Of a stretch of 48,522 nt of DNA, positions 17,268-25,917 are shown one piece after another. The number at the start of each line of letters is the position of its first letter. The stretch's first letter is position 1. This DNA is from Bacteroidota bacterium (lineage in GTDB: Bacteria > Bacteroidota > Bacteroidia > Cytophagales > Cyclobacteriaceae). The stretch spans positions 1 through 48,522 of the forward strand of contig JAJRQT010000133.1 in NCBI GenBank assembly GCA_024280115.1. Reading direction: 5' to 3'. The translations under genes and the position numbers were made by a program. The notes beneath the pieces are model-generated. The model was not told the DNA's origin. It saw only the letters and a list, made by a program, of their open reading frames with translations, and did not search any database.

Positions 17268-18965
17268 CTACGGCTCTGTTATTGTTAATATCTGCCTTGC
17301 TTCTACTTGCTCAATAATCTGCTTTTCTCCGGAAGGCCAAAAGATTTCAATTTTATCTACAACATCAGCATCTCCTAATCCAAAATGGATTCTGGGATCA
17401 TTTTGAGAAAGATATCCGCTCGTACTCTTTTTCTGGGCAAACTGCTCCTTCCCTCCCACTGAAATCTTTATCCTTGCACCCACGGCGTCCCTGTTGCTCG
17501 CAGTACCAATTAGCTGAAGCATAAGCCAGCTTTTATCATTCCCATGATCATTTCTCAATAAAACTCCGTAATCGTCAAGGTTTACAATGAAGGCATCAAA
17601 ATCACCATCGTTGTCATAGTCGCCAAAACAGGCGCCTCTTCCTACCAACTCTTTCTTAAAATATGCTCCGCGCTCCACAGAGACATCGATGAATTTACCA
17701 CCGCCAACATTTTCAAAAATCTGATCTTCCTGGCCGTATAAATGCTTTAATTCTCCATTGACTTTAAAAATATCCACATCTCCATCGTTGTCGTAATCGA
17801 TGAACGAAGATGACCAGCCAACGTGCTGAGCCGTTGCTACCGCAATCCCAGAAGGATAAGACATTTCAGCGAATGTTCCATCGCCACGATTTTCATAAAG
17901 TGAACAATATCCATCATCGGAAACAAAAAGGTCAAGATTCCCATCGTGGTTGTAATCAGCAAAATCAACTGCCATGCTAATCGTACCCTCGCCAACCTGG
18001 TTGAAAGCCACACCAGAAGGAACGCCAACTTCTTTAAATCCTTTGCCCCCTTCATTGTGATACATATAATTTACCATGTGATCATTGGCAATATAGATAT
18101 CCACAAAACCATCTCCATCATAATCAGCGGCGCCAACACCCATTGCTCTTCCATTTGGGTCATATACACCCATGGCTTCGGTTACATCTTCAAACTTATC
18201 ATTGCCAACATTTTTATAAAGGCGGTCAATTTCTCCATCAAAAGACATGGGGCCGGGGAAGCCATCCGGGGCGTAGAAAAATTTATAATCCGGATCAAAA
18301 CTCAAATAGTTGCCGATATACAGGTCTAGTAATCCATCATTGTCAAAATCTAACCAAACGGCGCCAACACTGCTTTCATCGCCAGCTACACCAGATTTTT
18401 TAGAAACATCTGTAAATTTTCCGTTTCCATTATTTTTATAAAGAACATTGGGCCCATGATTGCTGATGTATAAATCCGGATATCCATCATTATTGTAATC
18501 ACCCACTGTGACGCCCATGCCAAAACCCTCATGACCAACACCGGCTTTTTTTGTCACATTCTCATAAGTGCCATCACCATTATTCCGGTACAGCTGATTT
18601 CGATGAACTTTCACAGGTTTGAATTCCTCATCACTTAATCGATCATGATAATTACCATTGGTTACATATATATCCATCCAGCCATCCTGATCATAATCAA
18701 GGAAGGCAGCGCCTCCTCCTACAGATTCTATGATATTGGTAAGGTGGTCATCCCCGATGGAATGTTTGAAGTCAATCCCTGAACTTTTGGTGATATCAAG
18801 ATAAAAGTCATCCCCGATTGCCGGTAAAGGCTCCAGAGAAATAGAACCTGAAGAAGTTGCATTTTTTTTATCAGACTGACATGCAGCAAATATTATGGCA
18901 AAAAATAAAATTCGGAAACTAAGAGTTGTCAGGAGACTCCATGGTTGAGTAAAAGTTTTTCTCAT
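17268..18965 (-). CDS. CRTAC1-type FG-GAP/VCBS lipoprotein with ASPIC/UnbV C-terminus
   Basis: A 565-residue lipoprotein (lipobox FAAC). FG-GAP repeats such as DYDQDGWMDIYVTNG and DYNNDGYPDLYISNHG fill residues about 55-450. The ASPIC/UnbV domain closes the protein (DAVGARIKISVGG, RIHFGLGDAD, IEIFWPSGE). ATG at 18965 is the start; a TTG two codons upstream is the only extension. It is the first gene of the six-gene operon, and the long upstream region (18966-19258) is where its promoter should be. Close paralogues are at 25914-27560 and, as larger versions, at 386-3910 and 4030-7575. Confidence 0.88.
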   Translation of the reverse strand: MRKTFTQPWSLLTTLSFRILFFAIIFAACQSDKKNATSSGSISLEPLPAIGDDFYLDITKSSGIDFKHSIGDDHLTNIIESVGGGAAFLDYDQDGWMDIYVTNGNYHDRLSDEEFKPVKVHRNQLYRNNGDGTYENVTKKAGVGHEGFGMGVTVGDYNNDGYPDLYISNHGPNVLYKNNGNGKFTDVSKKSGVAGDESSVGAVWLDFDNDGLLDLYIGNYLSFDPDYKFFYAPDGFPGPMSFDGEIDRLYKNVGNDKFEDVTEAMGVYDPNGRAMGVGAADYDGDGFVDIYIANDHMVNYMYHNEGGKGFKEVGVPSGVAFNQVGEGTISMAVDFADYNHDGNLDLFVSDDGYCSLYENRGDGTFAEMSYPSGIAVATAQHVGWSSSFIDYDNDGDVDIFKVNGELKHLYGQEDQIFENVGGGKFIDVSVERGAYFKKELVGRGACFGDYDNDGDFDAFIVNLDDYGVLLRNDHGNDKSWLMLQLIGTASNRDAVGARIKISVGGKEQFAQKKSTSGYLSQNDPRIHFGLGDADVVDKIEIFWPSGEKQIIEQVEARQILTITEP

Positions 18966-19065
18966 AAACAAAAAGTAAAATTAAAACATTAAAAAAATTC
19001 TAATCAATGAAATACGAACGCCTAAATACAGTATTTTAGACATAATTTTTCTTTCAAATAGTTAT

Positions 19066-19089
19066 ACACCCATATCGGGGGTTACCCCT
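19066..19089. promoter_or_regulatory. GC-rich inverted repeats upstream of the propeller/haem operon
   Basis: ACACCC-ATATC-GGGGGT (one mismatch) overlaps GGGG-TTA-CCCC, forming two nested short palindromes in an otherwise very AT-rich stretch about 100 bases before the operon's ATG. The layout suits a dimeric regulator. The GGGTTACCC-ATTTA part also resembles the reverse complement of the proposed IS1595-like end at 122-130, so an old transposon end is the alternative. Confidence 0.35.
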
Positions 19090-19258
19090 ATTTAAATTTA
19101 ATTTTTTTTTTACTGAAACCTGACTGGACGTTTTAATCTAGTGATGAGTAGCAGATGGCTGGGTTATCGGGTAGGTAGGTTAGGCATTCAGGACATGAGC
19201 TATAACCACGCGGCAGCAATAGATGGGATGATGTAAAGCATGAATATCTTCTGATTTA

Positions 19259-19430
19259 TTAACAACCGCATTCCACTGATGGTAACACAACCTGCATCAA
19301 ATTCATTTCGTGCATTCTTTCTTTTCGCCTATCAATACACTTTTGGCATGAAGAAAATTGTTCCATATCCCAAAGGTCTGCAAAGACTCTGCCCTTGTTT
19401 AATGTAATCCCAAAAGTCAATTTATCATTA
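19259..19430 (-). pseudogene. C-terminal remnant of a second radical SAM gene
   Basis: Read on the minus strand, this stretch gives about 55 residues ending with TAA at 19259-19261. It matches the end of the intact radical SAM protein at 20062-21006: FGITLNKGRVFADLWDMEQF against YGISLNEGRVFADLWDLEMF, then C-x-x-C, RRKERMHEMNL against QRKVRMNEMNL, and a final Cys-x-Cys before the stop. Everything upstream, including the SAM/FeS part, is gone and replaced by unrelated sequence and the ORF6N gene. It is a decayed duplicate, and it shows that the four C-terminal cysteines are conserved between copies. Confidence 0.85.
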
Positions 19431-19481
19431 TGTGGAGAGGGCGAAAAATGATGAAATGACTCGTAATAAGATCAATAATAT

Positions 19482-19502
19482 TTAGATTGTTGATTAATCT
19501 AA
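19482..19502. promoter_or_regulatory. inverted repeat in front of the ORF6N gene
   Basis: Perfect 7-base arms TTAGATT/AATCTAA separated by 7 bases, ending 23 bases before the ORF6N ATG. Its position fits an operator for autoregulation, but the AT-rich context makes chance possible. Confidence 0.3.
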
Positions 19503-19525
19503 TGTTTTAACAGTAAAATTTAAAA

Positions 19526-20047
19526 ATGCCTTTCATATCAGAAGAAACAATTACTCAAAAGATATATTTAATCAGAGGTCAAAAAATTATGCTTGATAGG
19601 GATTTAGCTGAACTTTATGGTGTTGAAAACAAAAGACTTGGCGAACAGGTAAAAAGAAATATAAATAAATTCCCGGAGGACTTTATGTTTCAGCTATCCA
19701 AAAAAGAAGTGGATGATTTGCGGTCGCATTTTGCGACTACAAATATTTCCAGTAAGAGCAGAGTATTACCAACGGCCTTTACTGAACATGGGGTATTGAT
19801 GTTGGCGAATGTATTAAATAGTGAAAGAGCAAGCAATGTTAGTATTCAAATAATCAGAATATTTACAAAAATGAGAGAATTGATTGTCACACAAAAAGAC
19901 ATTTTATTAAAAATTGAACAACTCGAAAGAAAAGGTATAAGTCACGATCAAAGTATTAAACAAATTTTTCAGGCACTAAAACAATTAATTGGCCAACCAT
20001 CGCAGACAATAGAGCAAATTGGATTTAAAATAAAGAAGTCAAATTGA
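19526..20047 (+). CDS. ORF6N domain protein
   Basis: A 173-residue protein with an N-terminal ORF6N domain (residues about 8-95: IYLIRGQKIMLDRDLAELYG, NINKFPEDFMFQL, TEHGVLMLANVLNS). ORF6N is a KilA-N-associated DNA-binding domain found in phage and in many free-standing bacterial proteins. The C-terminal helix region (KMRELIVTQKDILLKIEQLE) is predicted coiled coil. It points the opposite way to its neighbours and lies exactly between the remnant and the intact copies of the radical SAM gene, so it is probably an incomer. No other phage genes are nearby. Confidence 0.88.
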   Translation: MPFISEETITQKIYLIRGQKIMLDRDLAELYGVENKRLGEQVKRNINKFPEDFMFQLSKKEVDDLRSHFATTNISSKSRVLPTAFTEHGVLMLANVLNSERASNVSIQIIRIFTKMRELIVTQKDILLKIEQLERKGISHDQSIKQIFQALKQLIGQPSQTIEQIGFKIKKSN

Positions 20048-20061
20048 GGAGATTCTAATCG

Positions 20062-21006
20062 CTATTTAGTACAAGTGCAATTGATGGAAGAAATGATTCT
20101 TTGTCTCAAATTCATTTCATTCATCCTCACTTTTCTTTGATCTAAACATACCTCACAATCTGAAAACATCTCCAGATCCCATAGGTCTGCGAAAACCCTC
20201 CCTTCATTTAATGAAATTCCGTATTCTAATACTTTTTCCAGCGACCTGATATTTGGCGAATGAAAATATCCTTTGGATTCAAGGTGATTCAGCGCTCCAT
20301 TTCCTGATCGCGTAGGAATGACCACACAACACTCTACGCCAGATTCAAAGGCAAAATCAATGGATTTCTTAGCCCAATAAATTCCTTCTCCCTCATTTAA
20401 AAATGGCGGCCTGAGTAATATAAAAGCCCTGGATAAAATATCATTCTTCTCAAGAAATTTGACGGAAACACTGAAATCATCTAACGTCATTTTTTTGTTA
20501 AGCTTTGGCAATACCTCAGGATGAACAGTTTCCAGGCCAATCGCCACCTGGAGATTTGTCTTTAATTTGTCACGAAATCCGATAACATGCCGATCAATAA
20601 GTTTTGGATGGTTTTCTACTAAAACCGTTTCAAATCCACGGAGTAAGTTGATTATCGCGTCATAATCTTTGAGTGGGATTGCCTTTTTATCAAAAAAATT
20701 TCCGCTGTTATACAACTTAATGTGTTTAGTTGATGGTAAGTTTTCTACGGCATATTCAATCTGTTTTGGAATTGCACCAATGGAAACTGTATCATCTGTG
20801 GTGTTTTTCCAAAGGTCGCACATCAGGCACCGGAATGGACATTCGCGGTTTGTTAGAAAAATGGTGGCAACATCTTCAATTTTTCCATCAGCCATTCGTT
20901 CCTTTTCTACAATAAAATCGTATGGTTTAAAAGGATCAACTGTGTTCTTCTGTCCTCGTTGTGATAGAATCCATTGATTCGTGATATTGAGATCCGGAAG
21001 GTTCAA
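20062..21006 (-). CDS. radical SAM protein of unknown substrate, TTG start
   Basis: A 314-residue enzyme with C56-x3-C60-x2-C63 in NRECPFRCLMCDLW, the [4Fe-4S]/SAM cluster site, and a C-terminal C284-x-x-C287 plus C310-x-C312 that could bind a second metal or cluster. The family has the highly conserved lead-in DVATIFLTNRECPFRC and looks related to Elp3/TIGR01210-like radical SAM proteins; no substrate is known to me. The only start preserving the conserved N-terminus (SQRGQKNTVDPFKPYDF) is TTG at 21006; the next ATG (20895) would delete it. A decayed paralogue lies downstream at 19259-19430. It follows a PIN toxin gene by 39 bases. A link with the amide ligase at 21836 is possible. Confidence 0.82.
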   Translation of the reverse strand: MNLPDLNITNQWILSQRGQKNTVDPFKPYDFIVEKERMADGKIEDVATIFLTNRECPFRCLMCDLWKNTTDDTVSIGAIPKQIEYAVENLPSTKHIKLYNSGNFFDKKAIPLKDYDAIINLLRGFETVLVENHPKLIDRHVIGFRDKLKTNLQVAIGLETVHPEVLPKLNKKMTLDDFSVSVKFLEKNDILSRAFILLRPPFLNEGEGIYWAKKSIDFAFESGVECCVVIPTRSGNGALNHLESKGYFHSPNIRSLEKVLEYGISLNEGRVFADLWDLEMFSDCEVCLDQRKVRMNEMNLRQRIISSINCTCTK

Positions 21007-21045
21007 TTTGATTTTAAGTCAGTTACCCAAATGTGAAAAGAACTA

Positions 21046-21486
21046 TCATTCCTTATGTAACCTGGTGAGTAATTCTTGAGTATTTATCACGGAGGTAAAA
21101 CCTTTATGAGCAAGTCCTGATCTCAATTTTTTGTCTCCTGTCCAAAGGATTCCATCTAAATGAAAAGTTAGTGCAATAAAAGCAATATCATCGAAATCAA
21201 TATCTGCAGTTAAACTATGGGCTTTTCCCCAAGTATCCTCACTAATCTGAAATTCAGAAATAAACCTAATGTTCTGAGTTATCATGAATTTCAACTCGTG
21301 CAGTTGTTCTTCGAACTTGAGCTTCAACATTTTTAGAAGTTTATTCTCATGTTCCGATAGTTCATTCCAAATATAGGATGGCGCGTAAAAATCAAAAGGA
21401 TTATCCGAAAGAAGTAAGTCGGCTATGGCCCCTTCGGTATTAAGAATCGCGCTGAAAATTATATTTGTATCAATAACAACTTTCAC
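21046..21486 (-). CDS. PIN-domain ribonuclease toxin
   Basis: A 146-residue PIN domain: VVIDTNIIFSAIL with the first Asp, WNELSEHE with the acidic second position, DIDFDDIAFIAL with the third and fourth acidic residues, and WTGDKKL. These coordinate Mg/Mn for RNA cleavage in VapC-like toxins. It starts with GTG at 21486, overlapping the upstream small gene by four bases (GTGA), the usual toxin-antitoxin coupling. Confidence 0.85.
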   Translation of the reverse strand: MKVVIDTNIIFSAILNTEGAIADLLLSDNPFDFYAPSYIWNELSEHENKLLKMLKLKFEEQLHELKFMITQNIRFISEFQISEDTWGKAHSLTADIDFDDIAFIALTFHLDGILWTGDKKLRSGLAHKGFTSVINTQELLTRLHKE

Positions 21487-21686
21487 TTTAAAAATTTACT
21501 CTTGTTTTTTGTCCACCAATTTTTATTGATTTCGGATGCTAAATCGTCCACTTCATCCTGGGAAGCAGTACTTTTTGAAGTTAGTTCTCCATACCTAACA
21601 AGATTCAATATCTTTTGAAGGCGATTCGTATCCATGTCGGAAGGTATTCTGATTACAATTTCGTTGTTTATTCGCTCTACCTGCAT
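21483..21686 (-). CDS. antitoxin partner of the PIN toxin
   Basis: A 67-residue protein starting MQVERINNEIVIRIPSDMD, a beta-strand pair followed by a helix and a C-terminal WWTKNKSKF tail that would wrap the toxin. No DNA-binding motif is unmistakable. Its role rests on size, order (antitoxin first) and the four-base overlap with the PIN gene. Confidence 0.7.
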   Translation of the reverse strand: MQVERINNEIVIRIPSDMDTNRLQKILNLVRYGELTSKSTASQDEVDDLASEINKNWWTKNKSKFLK

Positions 21687-21835
21687 ATGCTAAATATACG
21701 AAAAACTATTGATTTGGGTACATACATAAAAAATACTGAAATCAATTTAATGAGACCAATCAGTTATAACATATTACTTCGGTACCATTACCTGAAGACA
21801 ACCACAAGACAATATCTATGACATTATATCTAAAA

Positions 21836-23164
21836 TTACCCATATATTCTATTAAATGTTTTCCGATAATCCATTTCACTTTTCGGGAAAAGCGAATTAA
21901 AAGTATCCATCGCTGTAGCTCCATGCTGGAAACGCCTTTTTGTGAAAACCGGCATATCCATTCCGGTGATTGCTTTCACTCCGGCACTGACGATTTCCCC
22001 TTTTAAATTATATAATTTTTCGTGATCCCAATCGGTCATTTCTATGAAAGGGAATCCTTCAGCTATTTCTATCACATTTGGCAAAGTATATGGACTGAAT
22101 CCTTTGAAATCCAGCAATTCTGCAGGAGCATATGTCCGCATATACCCACGGCTCAATCCGCCAGAATAGGTGAGTGAATGCTTTATTGACTCAACACCCC
22201 ATCCCTCATGGTAAAGCATCAGGTTATTCAATACACTTTTAATGGTTAATTCCGGATTTTCTTCAATCGGATAATCCTTCAGGTTTTCATCGCCACCATC
22301 GCCATCGATCATATATTTCCAATCCGGATATTTTTTTCTAATACCCTGAAGCAGTGCAAAATTCATAGTCGCCGACTGAATATCCAGCGGCTTATAGTCC
22401 TCAACAACTTCGATGGTTTTTTTCCAATCAAGATCCTCAGGTTTAATTTGAATTGGCTCCAGAAACAACCCGAGATCAAGGGCTTCCAAAAACTTCCTGG
22501 CTTGCTTCAAATCTTCAGCGTCTTCTCCAACAGCAAGGGTAAATGCCTTCAATCGTGAAGGGCTTTCACCCAATTCTTTCAAGGCATGATAGATCAATAG
22601 AAATACTGACCCGCTGTCAATACCTGCAGAAAAACTTATACCTATCGGACCGCTTTTAGCTTCATTTGTAAGCCATTTTTTAATTTCTGTATAAAGCGCC
22701 GAAATGTACATCTCTCCCAACTTCGCAGTATCATCTCCTCTGTATTTATTTCTCTGAGGAGTGAAAAACCGTTCATAAGTCGGATTAGGATCCGGACAAC
22801 CCAGTAATTCAATTTTTGTGATATAATGTGCCGGAACCATCCTTGTATAGTATGGCATAAACTGGCCATCCAGTCCTTCTTTTTTCAGATATTCATATAT
22901 AGTGTCGATTCTTTCAGCTACTACAAGGCACGGACCGGCTGCGAGTTTTGCTATAAAATAACGCAACGGCCTGCCAATGGATCTGGCCATTCTAATAGTT
23001 TTTCCATCGACAGAAATTAATGAAAACTGGCCATCTATTTTTCGAACCGCACCGGTATCTCCCGCCTTCACAAGCTCCCTGGCTTCATCATTGCTCATAT
23101 TATAAATGGTGTTTTTTTCCGGATGTGTCAGATCAACCACACGTTCGACATATTGATGATTCAT
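21836..23164 (-). CDS. asparagine-synthetase-like amide ligase without glutaminase cysteine
   Basis: A 442-residue protein of the AsnB fold. The ATP PP-loop is at 179-186 as SAGIDSGS (normally SGG-x-DSS), followed by DGDGGDE (288-294), the acidic motif of synthetase domains, and KRRFQHG near 409-415. The protein begins MNHQYV, so the Cys2 nucleophile of the glutamine amidotransferase domain is missing, although a degenerate N-terminal domain (about 1-120) remains. Members lacking this cysteine, such as beta-lactam synthetase and lasso-peptide cyclases, form amides with other amines. I see no lasso precursor or leader protease here. It sits 161 bases after the 863-residue secreted protein gene, in the same direction. 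Ordinary ammonia-dependent asparagine synthesis is the alternative. Confidence 0.8.
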   Translation of the reverse strand: MNHQYVERVVDLTHPEKNTIYNMSNDEARELVKAGDTGAVRKIDGQFSLISVDGKTIRMARSIGRPLRYFIAKLAAGPCLVVAERIDTIYEYLKKEGLDGQFMPYYTRMVPAHYITKIELLGCPDPNPTYERFFTPQRNKYRGDDTAKLGEMYISALYTEIKKWLTNEAKSGPIGISFSAGIDSGSVFLLIYHALKELGESPSRLKAFTLAVGEDAEDLKQARKFLEALDLGLFLEPIQIKPEDLDWKKTIEVVEDYKPLDIQSATMNFALLQGIRKKYPDWKYMIDGDGGDENLKDYPIEENPELTIKSVLNNLMLYHEGWGVESIKHSLTYSGGLSRGYMRTYAPAELLDFKGFSPYTLPNVIEIAEGFPFIEMTDWDHEKLYNLKGEIVSAGVKAITGMDMPVFTKRRFQHGATAMDTFNSLFPKSEMDYRKTFNRIYG

Positions 23165-23245
23165 AATATTTATTGTTTTTAAATTCTACACTTAAAACTC
23201 AAAATTAATTGTTTTCTTATTCTACTAAAAATTCTCAGGGAAATC

Positions 23246-23264
23246 TGTGATAATAAATATCACA
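23246..23264. repeat. inverted repeat between the amide-ligase and the secreted-protein genes
   Basis: Perfect 7-base arms TGTGATA/TATCACA around ATAAA. It lies 62 bases past the stop of the 863-residue protein gene and 82 bases before the amide-ligase start, so it could be a weak terminator or an operator. No U-tract follows on the minus strand. Confidence 0.35.
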
Positions 23265-23325
23265 AAGTTTTCATTCAACAAGCCAATCATAGCATAACGA
23301 AAACTAAAAATGAGAAATTCAGTAT

Positions 23326-25917
23326 TTACTTTGGCCACCAAACGCGATTAGCTTCATCATCAGTAATAAAACCGTGATACATTCCCAGCCAATAGGCCTC
23401 CAGATATCCCACTCCTCCGATTTCTGCTCTTAGCGCTCCAGCATCCTGCAATATTAAGGCAGTATCCTCCCACGATTTGCCCTTGTCAAGACTCACATAC
23501 ATACCGGCAGGGGTGCTTACATATATTTCATTTGAATAGCGGGGAGTGAAAATAGCTTCTACTTTTGGTATATACATTCCTTTATTACTTACTTCCCATG
23601 TTTTTCCGGCATCATGTGTAACAGCGACCCCCGATCCAACCATGCCATACCATGTGTTGCCGTATTCCTTATCAACAATAAAATCTTGTATTGAAAGGGT
23701 TTTAAGCCGATTAAGTAAAATCATCAGCTCGCCAACTGGCAATGATTTTCCATCCTTTGCATGAACCATCCACTTGTAAAGCGGATCCAAATCTTTAACA
23801 ACCGGAGTCCAACTTATTCCATCATCTTCACTTACAATGATAATATTTCCTTTATAAGCCCATTCGGAAATTAGAATGGCGCTAAAAATTCTTTCACCAT
23901 TCACTTTTGTCCATAAAGGCTTCCCCGGGAAAGTCATCACTTCGCTAAATCCTCTTCCTCGGACTGCCTGCATTGGCGGGATCCACTTCGATTTTTCGTT
24001 TGCTTTATGATATAATCCCTGTTTTGTCTGCATATACATTTTCACACCTTCATCACTGATATCAACAGCAAAATTCTTAGCCGGCATCTTTGGGGTTTTT
24101 CCGCTTAGCAATTCCCATGCTTCTCCGGCTCCCCACTCACCAAAATCATGACTTACATATATTCCTTTTGATGAAACTGCATAAATGGTGTTTGAATCCT
24201 TATCATTCTGATAAAAATGATCTACGACAAGATCCGAAGACCTTTCCCATGTATCTCCGCAATTAAAAGAGCGAAAAATTCCATGGTTAGTTGCCGCAAC
24301 TACAAGCCATCTGTATTTTGAGAATAATAGAATATCTTGAACACCGGTAAGCGCCCCTATTTTTTGCCAGGTTTCCCCTTTGCTCAGGCTTCGGTAAACG
24401 CTGCCATTTTTTTCTATAGCGAATTGTACATAATTATCATAAGGCGATATTTCCAGAGATGTAACAGTTCTGCTCAGCCAGCCATCTAAATCATAAGGTG
24501 ATCGTTTCCACTCATATTCGTTGTCTGACGGTCGTGCATAAACCGGCAATGGATGTAGGGCTTTTTTGTCCCCGTTTTCTGTATAAAACTCAATATCTGT
24601 TCGAATGCTGTTCATCTGGGGTTGCAAAATTCTGTTTGTCGGAAAAGTTTGCAAATTCCATACTGAACCTTCAGCATCACCATATTCATCGCCGAGAACT
24701 GCCTGATAAATAAAATTGAACCATGATTGTTTGTCATTTTTATGGACTCTCCATGAATCCTTAACACATTTTCTATAAAATGTAAGGAGATCTTCATCTT
24801 CCTCAATTAAATTCAAAAGGTAAAGATCCGGGAGGAGGTGGTCTGTATCGTCAAAATTTTTGCGAGCTTCTCCCATAAAACTCTCTTCTGAGTCTTTGAA
24901 AGCTTTATATTGTAATATGCCAACCCATTTGTCATAAAGCTCTTTTACCTTTTTATTACCGGTAATCTTATACGCGATTTTCAAACCGGTCGTCGCCATA
25001 ATAGAACTCCCCGATGGACGAGTGTCACTGTCAAGGGCTCGCCATCCGCCGATCAATTCAGTGCTGATCTCTTCCCCATTTTCGAGCATTACATTCATGT
25101 CGTTTTTAAGATGCGCCCAGTTTGACATGTCTTCGACAATCTCCCGAATAGCTTCTTTTTGAGCATCATCAGCTGCGATGAAATAGTATATGCCTAATCC
25201 CCTGAAAACCTGGTCATAATTATGATGACTCGGACCGCCTCGATATCGTAAATATGAATATTCTCCCACACCCTTCTTCCAAAGATCGCGAGTGTCTTCT
25301 TCGCCCCAGCGATAACTGCGTTCGCCATAAGTTGGTCCGTGACCCAGTGCAAAACCTCTGGCCAGATAACCGGGCTGTCCGCTAACCAATGTTAATATTC
25401 TAATCCCGGAGATTATTTCATTGGCCCGTTCATAGGCTTTCTTAAATTCACTACTGCTTTCTCCCACCGCCTTTCTTAAATATGCCACATGGAAAGCCTG
25501 TGCTGTAATAAGATTCCCAGTCCATGAGCTTGTATGTGCGACATTTGATAACCCTGTTGTTCCCTGATCAATAAACCATCCTTTTGGCAACTCACCGCTT
25601 GTATTTAGTGTTTTCCAAGAATCTTCCTGTGAACCGGCATAAAATCTAGTTGGGGGACGAAAACGCACTGAAGATGGATAAGTCCCTTCGATGTTGTGGC
25701 GCTTTTTTGTATTCTTTTCAAAATATATTGCCTTGTCATGCAGCGTTTTTTTCCAGCTTCCCTGATCGTGATAATCTCCTGCGACACGATATTCAATAGG
25801 TTTATCAGATATGGCCGAAGATTCATTGTTAACTTCGACTTCCATTTTTTGCGCAATTAAATTAGCTGACAAAATCAGACTTAATGCGAATATATTTATG
25901 GATGTTACATTTTTCAT
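23326..25917 (-). CDS. secreted (alpha/alpha)-barrel plus sialidase/sortilin-like propeller protein
   Basis: An 863-residue protein with a signal peptide ending in LIAQ. Residues about 60-480 resemble a six-hairpin glycosidase-type (alpha/alpha) barrel: SSWTGNLITAQAFHVAYL, YRGGPSHHNYDQVFRGLGIY, GGWRALDSDTRPSGSSIM. Residues about 490-863 are BNR/sortilin-like propeller blades with the Asp-box style SLSKGETWQKIG, GIFRSFNCGDTWERSS, AVTHDAGKTWEVS and VSLDKGKSWEDT. This suggests a polysaccharide-active or glycan-binding secreted protein, but I cannot name the catalytic residues. It overlaps the CRTAC1 gene upstream by ATGA and is therefore made with it. Confidence 0.75.
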   Translation of the reverse strand: MKNVTSINIFALSLILSANLIAQKMEVEVNNESSAISDKPIEYRVAGDYHDQGSWKKTLHDKAIYFEKNTKKRHNIEGTYPSSVRFRPPTRFYAGSQEDSWKTLNTSGELPKGWFIDQGTTGLSNVAHTSSWTGNLITAQAFHVAYLRKAVGESSSEFKKAYERANEIISGIRILTLVSGQPGYLARGFALGHGPTYGERSYRWGEEDTRDLWKKGVGEYSYLRYRGGPSHHNYDQVFRGLGIYYFIAADDAQKEAIREIVEDMSNWAHLKNDMNVMLENGEEISTELIGGWRALDSDTRPSGSSIMATTGLKIAYKITGNKKVKELYDKWVGILQYKAFKDSEESFMGEARKNFDDTDHLLPDLYLLNLIEEDEDLLTFYRKCVKDSWRVHKNDKQSWFNFIYQAVLGDEYGDAEGSVWNLQTFPTNRILQPQMNSIRTDIEFYTENGDKKALHPLPVYARPSDNEYEWKRSPYDLDGWLSRTVTSLEISPYDNYVQFAIEKNGSVYRSLSKGETWQKIGALTGVQDILLFSKYRWLVVAATNHGIFRSFNCGDTWERSSDLVVDHFYQNDKDSNTIYAVSSKGIYVSHDFGEWGAGEAWELLSGKTPKMPAKNFAVDISDEGVKMYMQTKQGLYHKANEKSKWIPPMQAVRGRGFSEVMTFPGKPLWTKVNGERIFSAILISEWAYKGNIIIVSEDDGISWTPVVKDLDPLYKWMVHAKDGKSLPVGELMILLNRLKTLSIQDFIVDKEYGNTWYGMVGSGVAVTHDAGKTWEVSNKGMYIPKVEAIFTPRYSNEIYVSTPAGMYVSLDKGKSWEDTALILQDAGALRAEIGGVGYLEAYWLGMYHGFITDDEANRVWWPK

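Noticed and set aside
19526..20047. Prophage
   Set aside because: A lone ORF6N protein with no structural, integrase or lysis genes around it.
21836..23164. Lasso-peptide cyclase locus
   Set aside because: No precursor peptide, leader-binding protein or transglutaminase-like leader protease found; only the missing Cys is shared.
23246..23264. CRP-type binding site TGTGA...TCACA
   Set aside because: Spacer is 9 bases where CRP needs 6, and Bacteroidota regulators of this kind use different sites.
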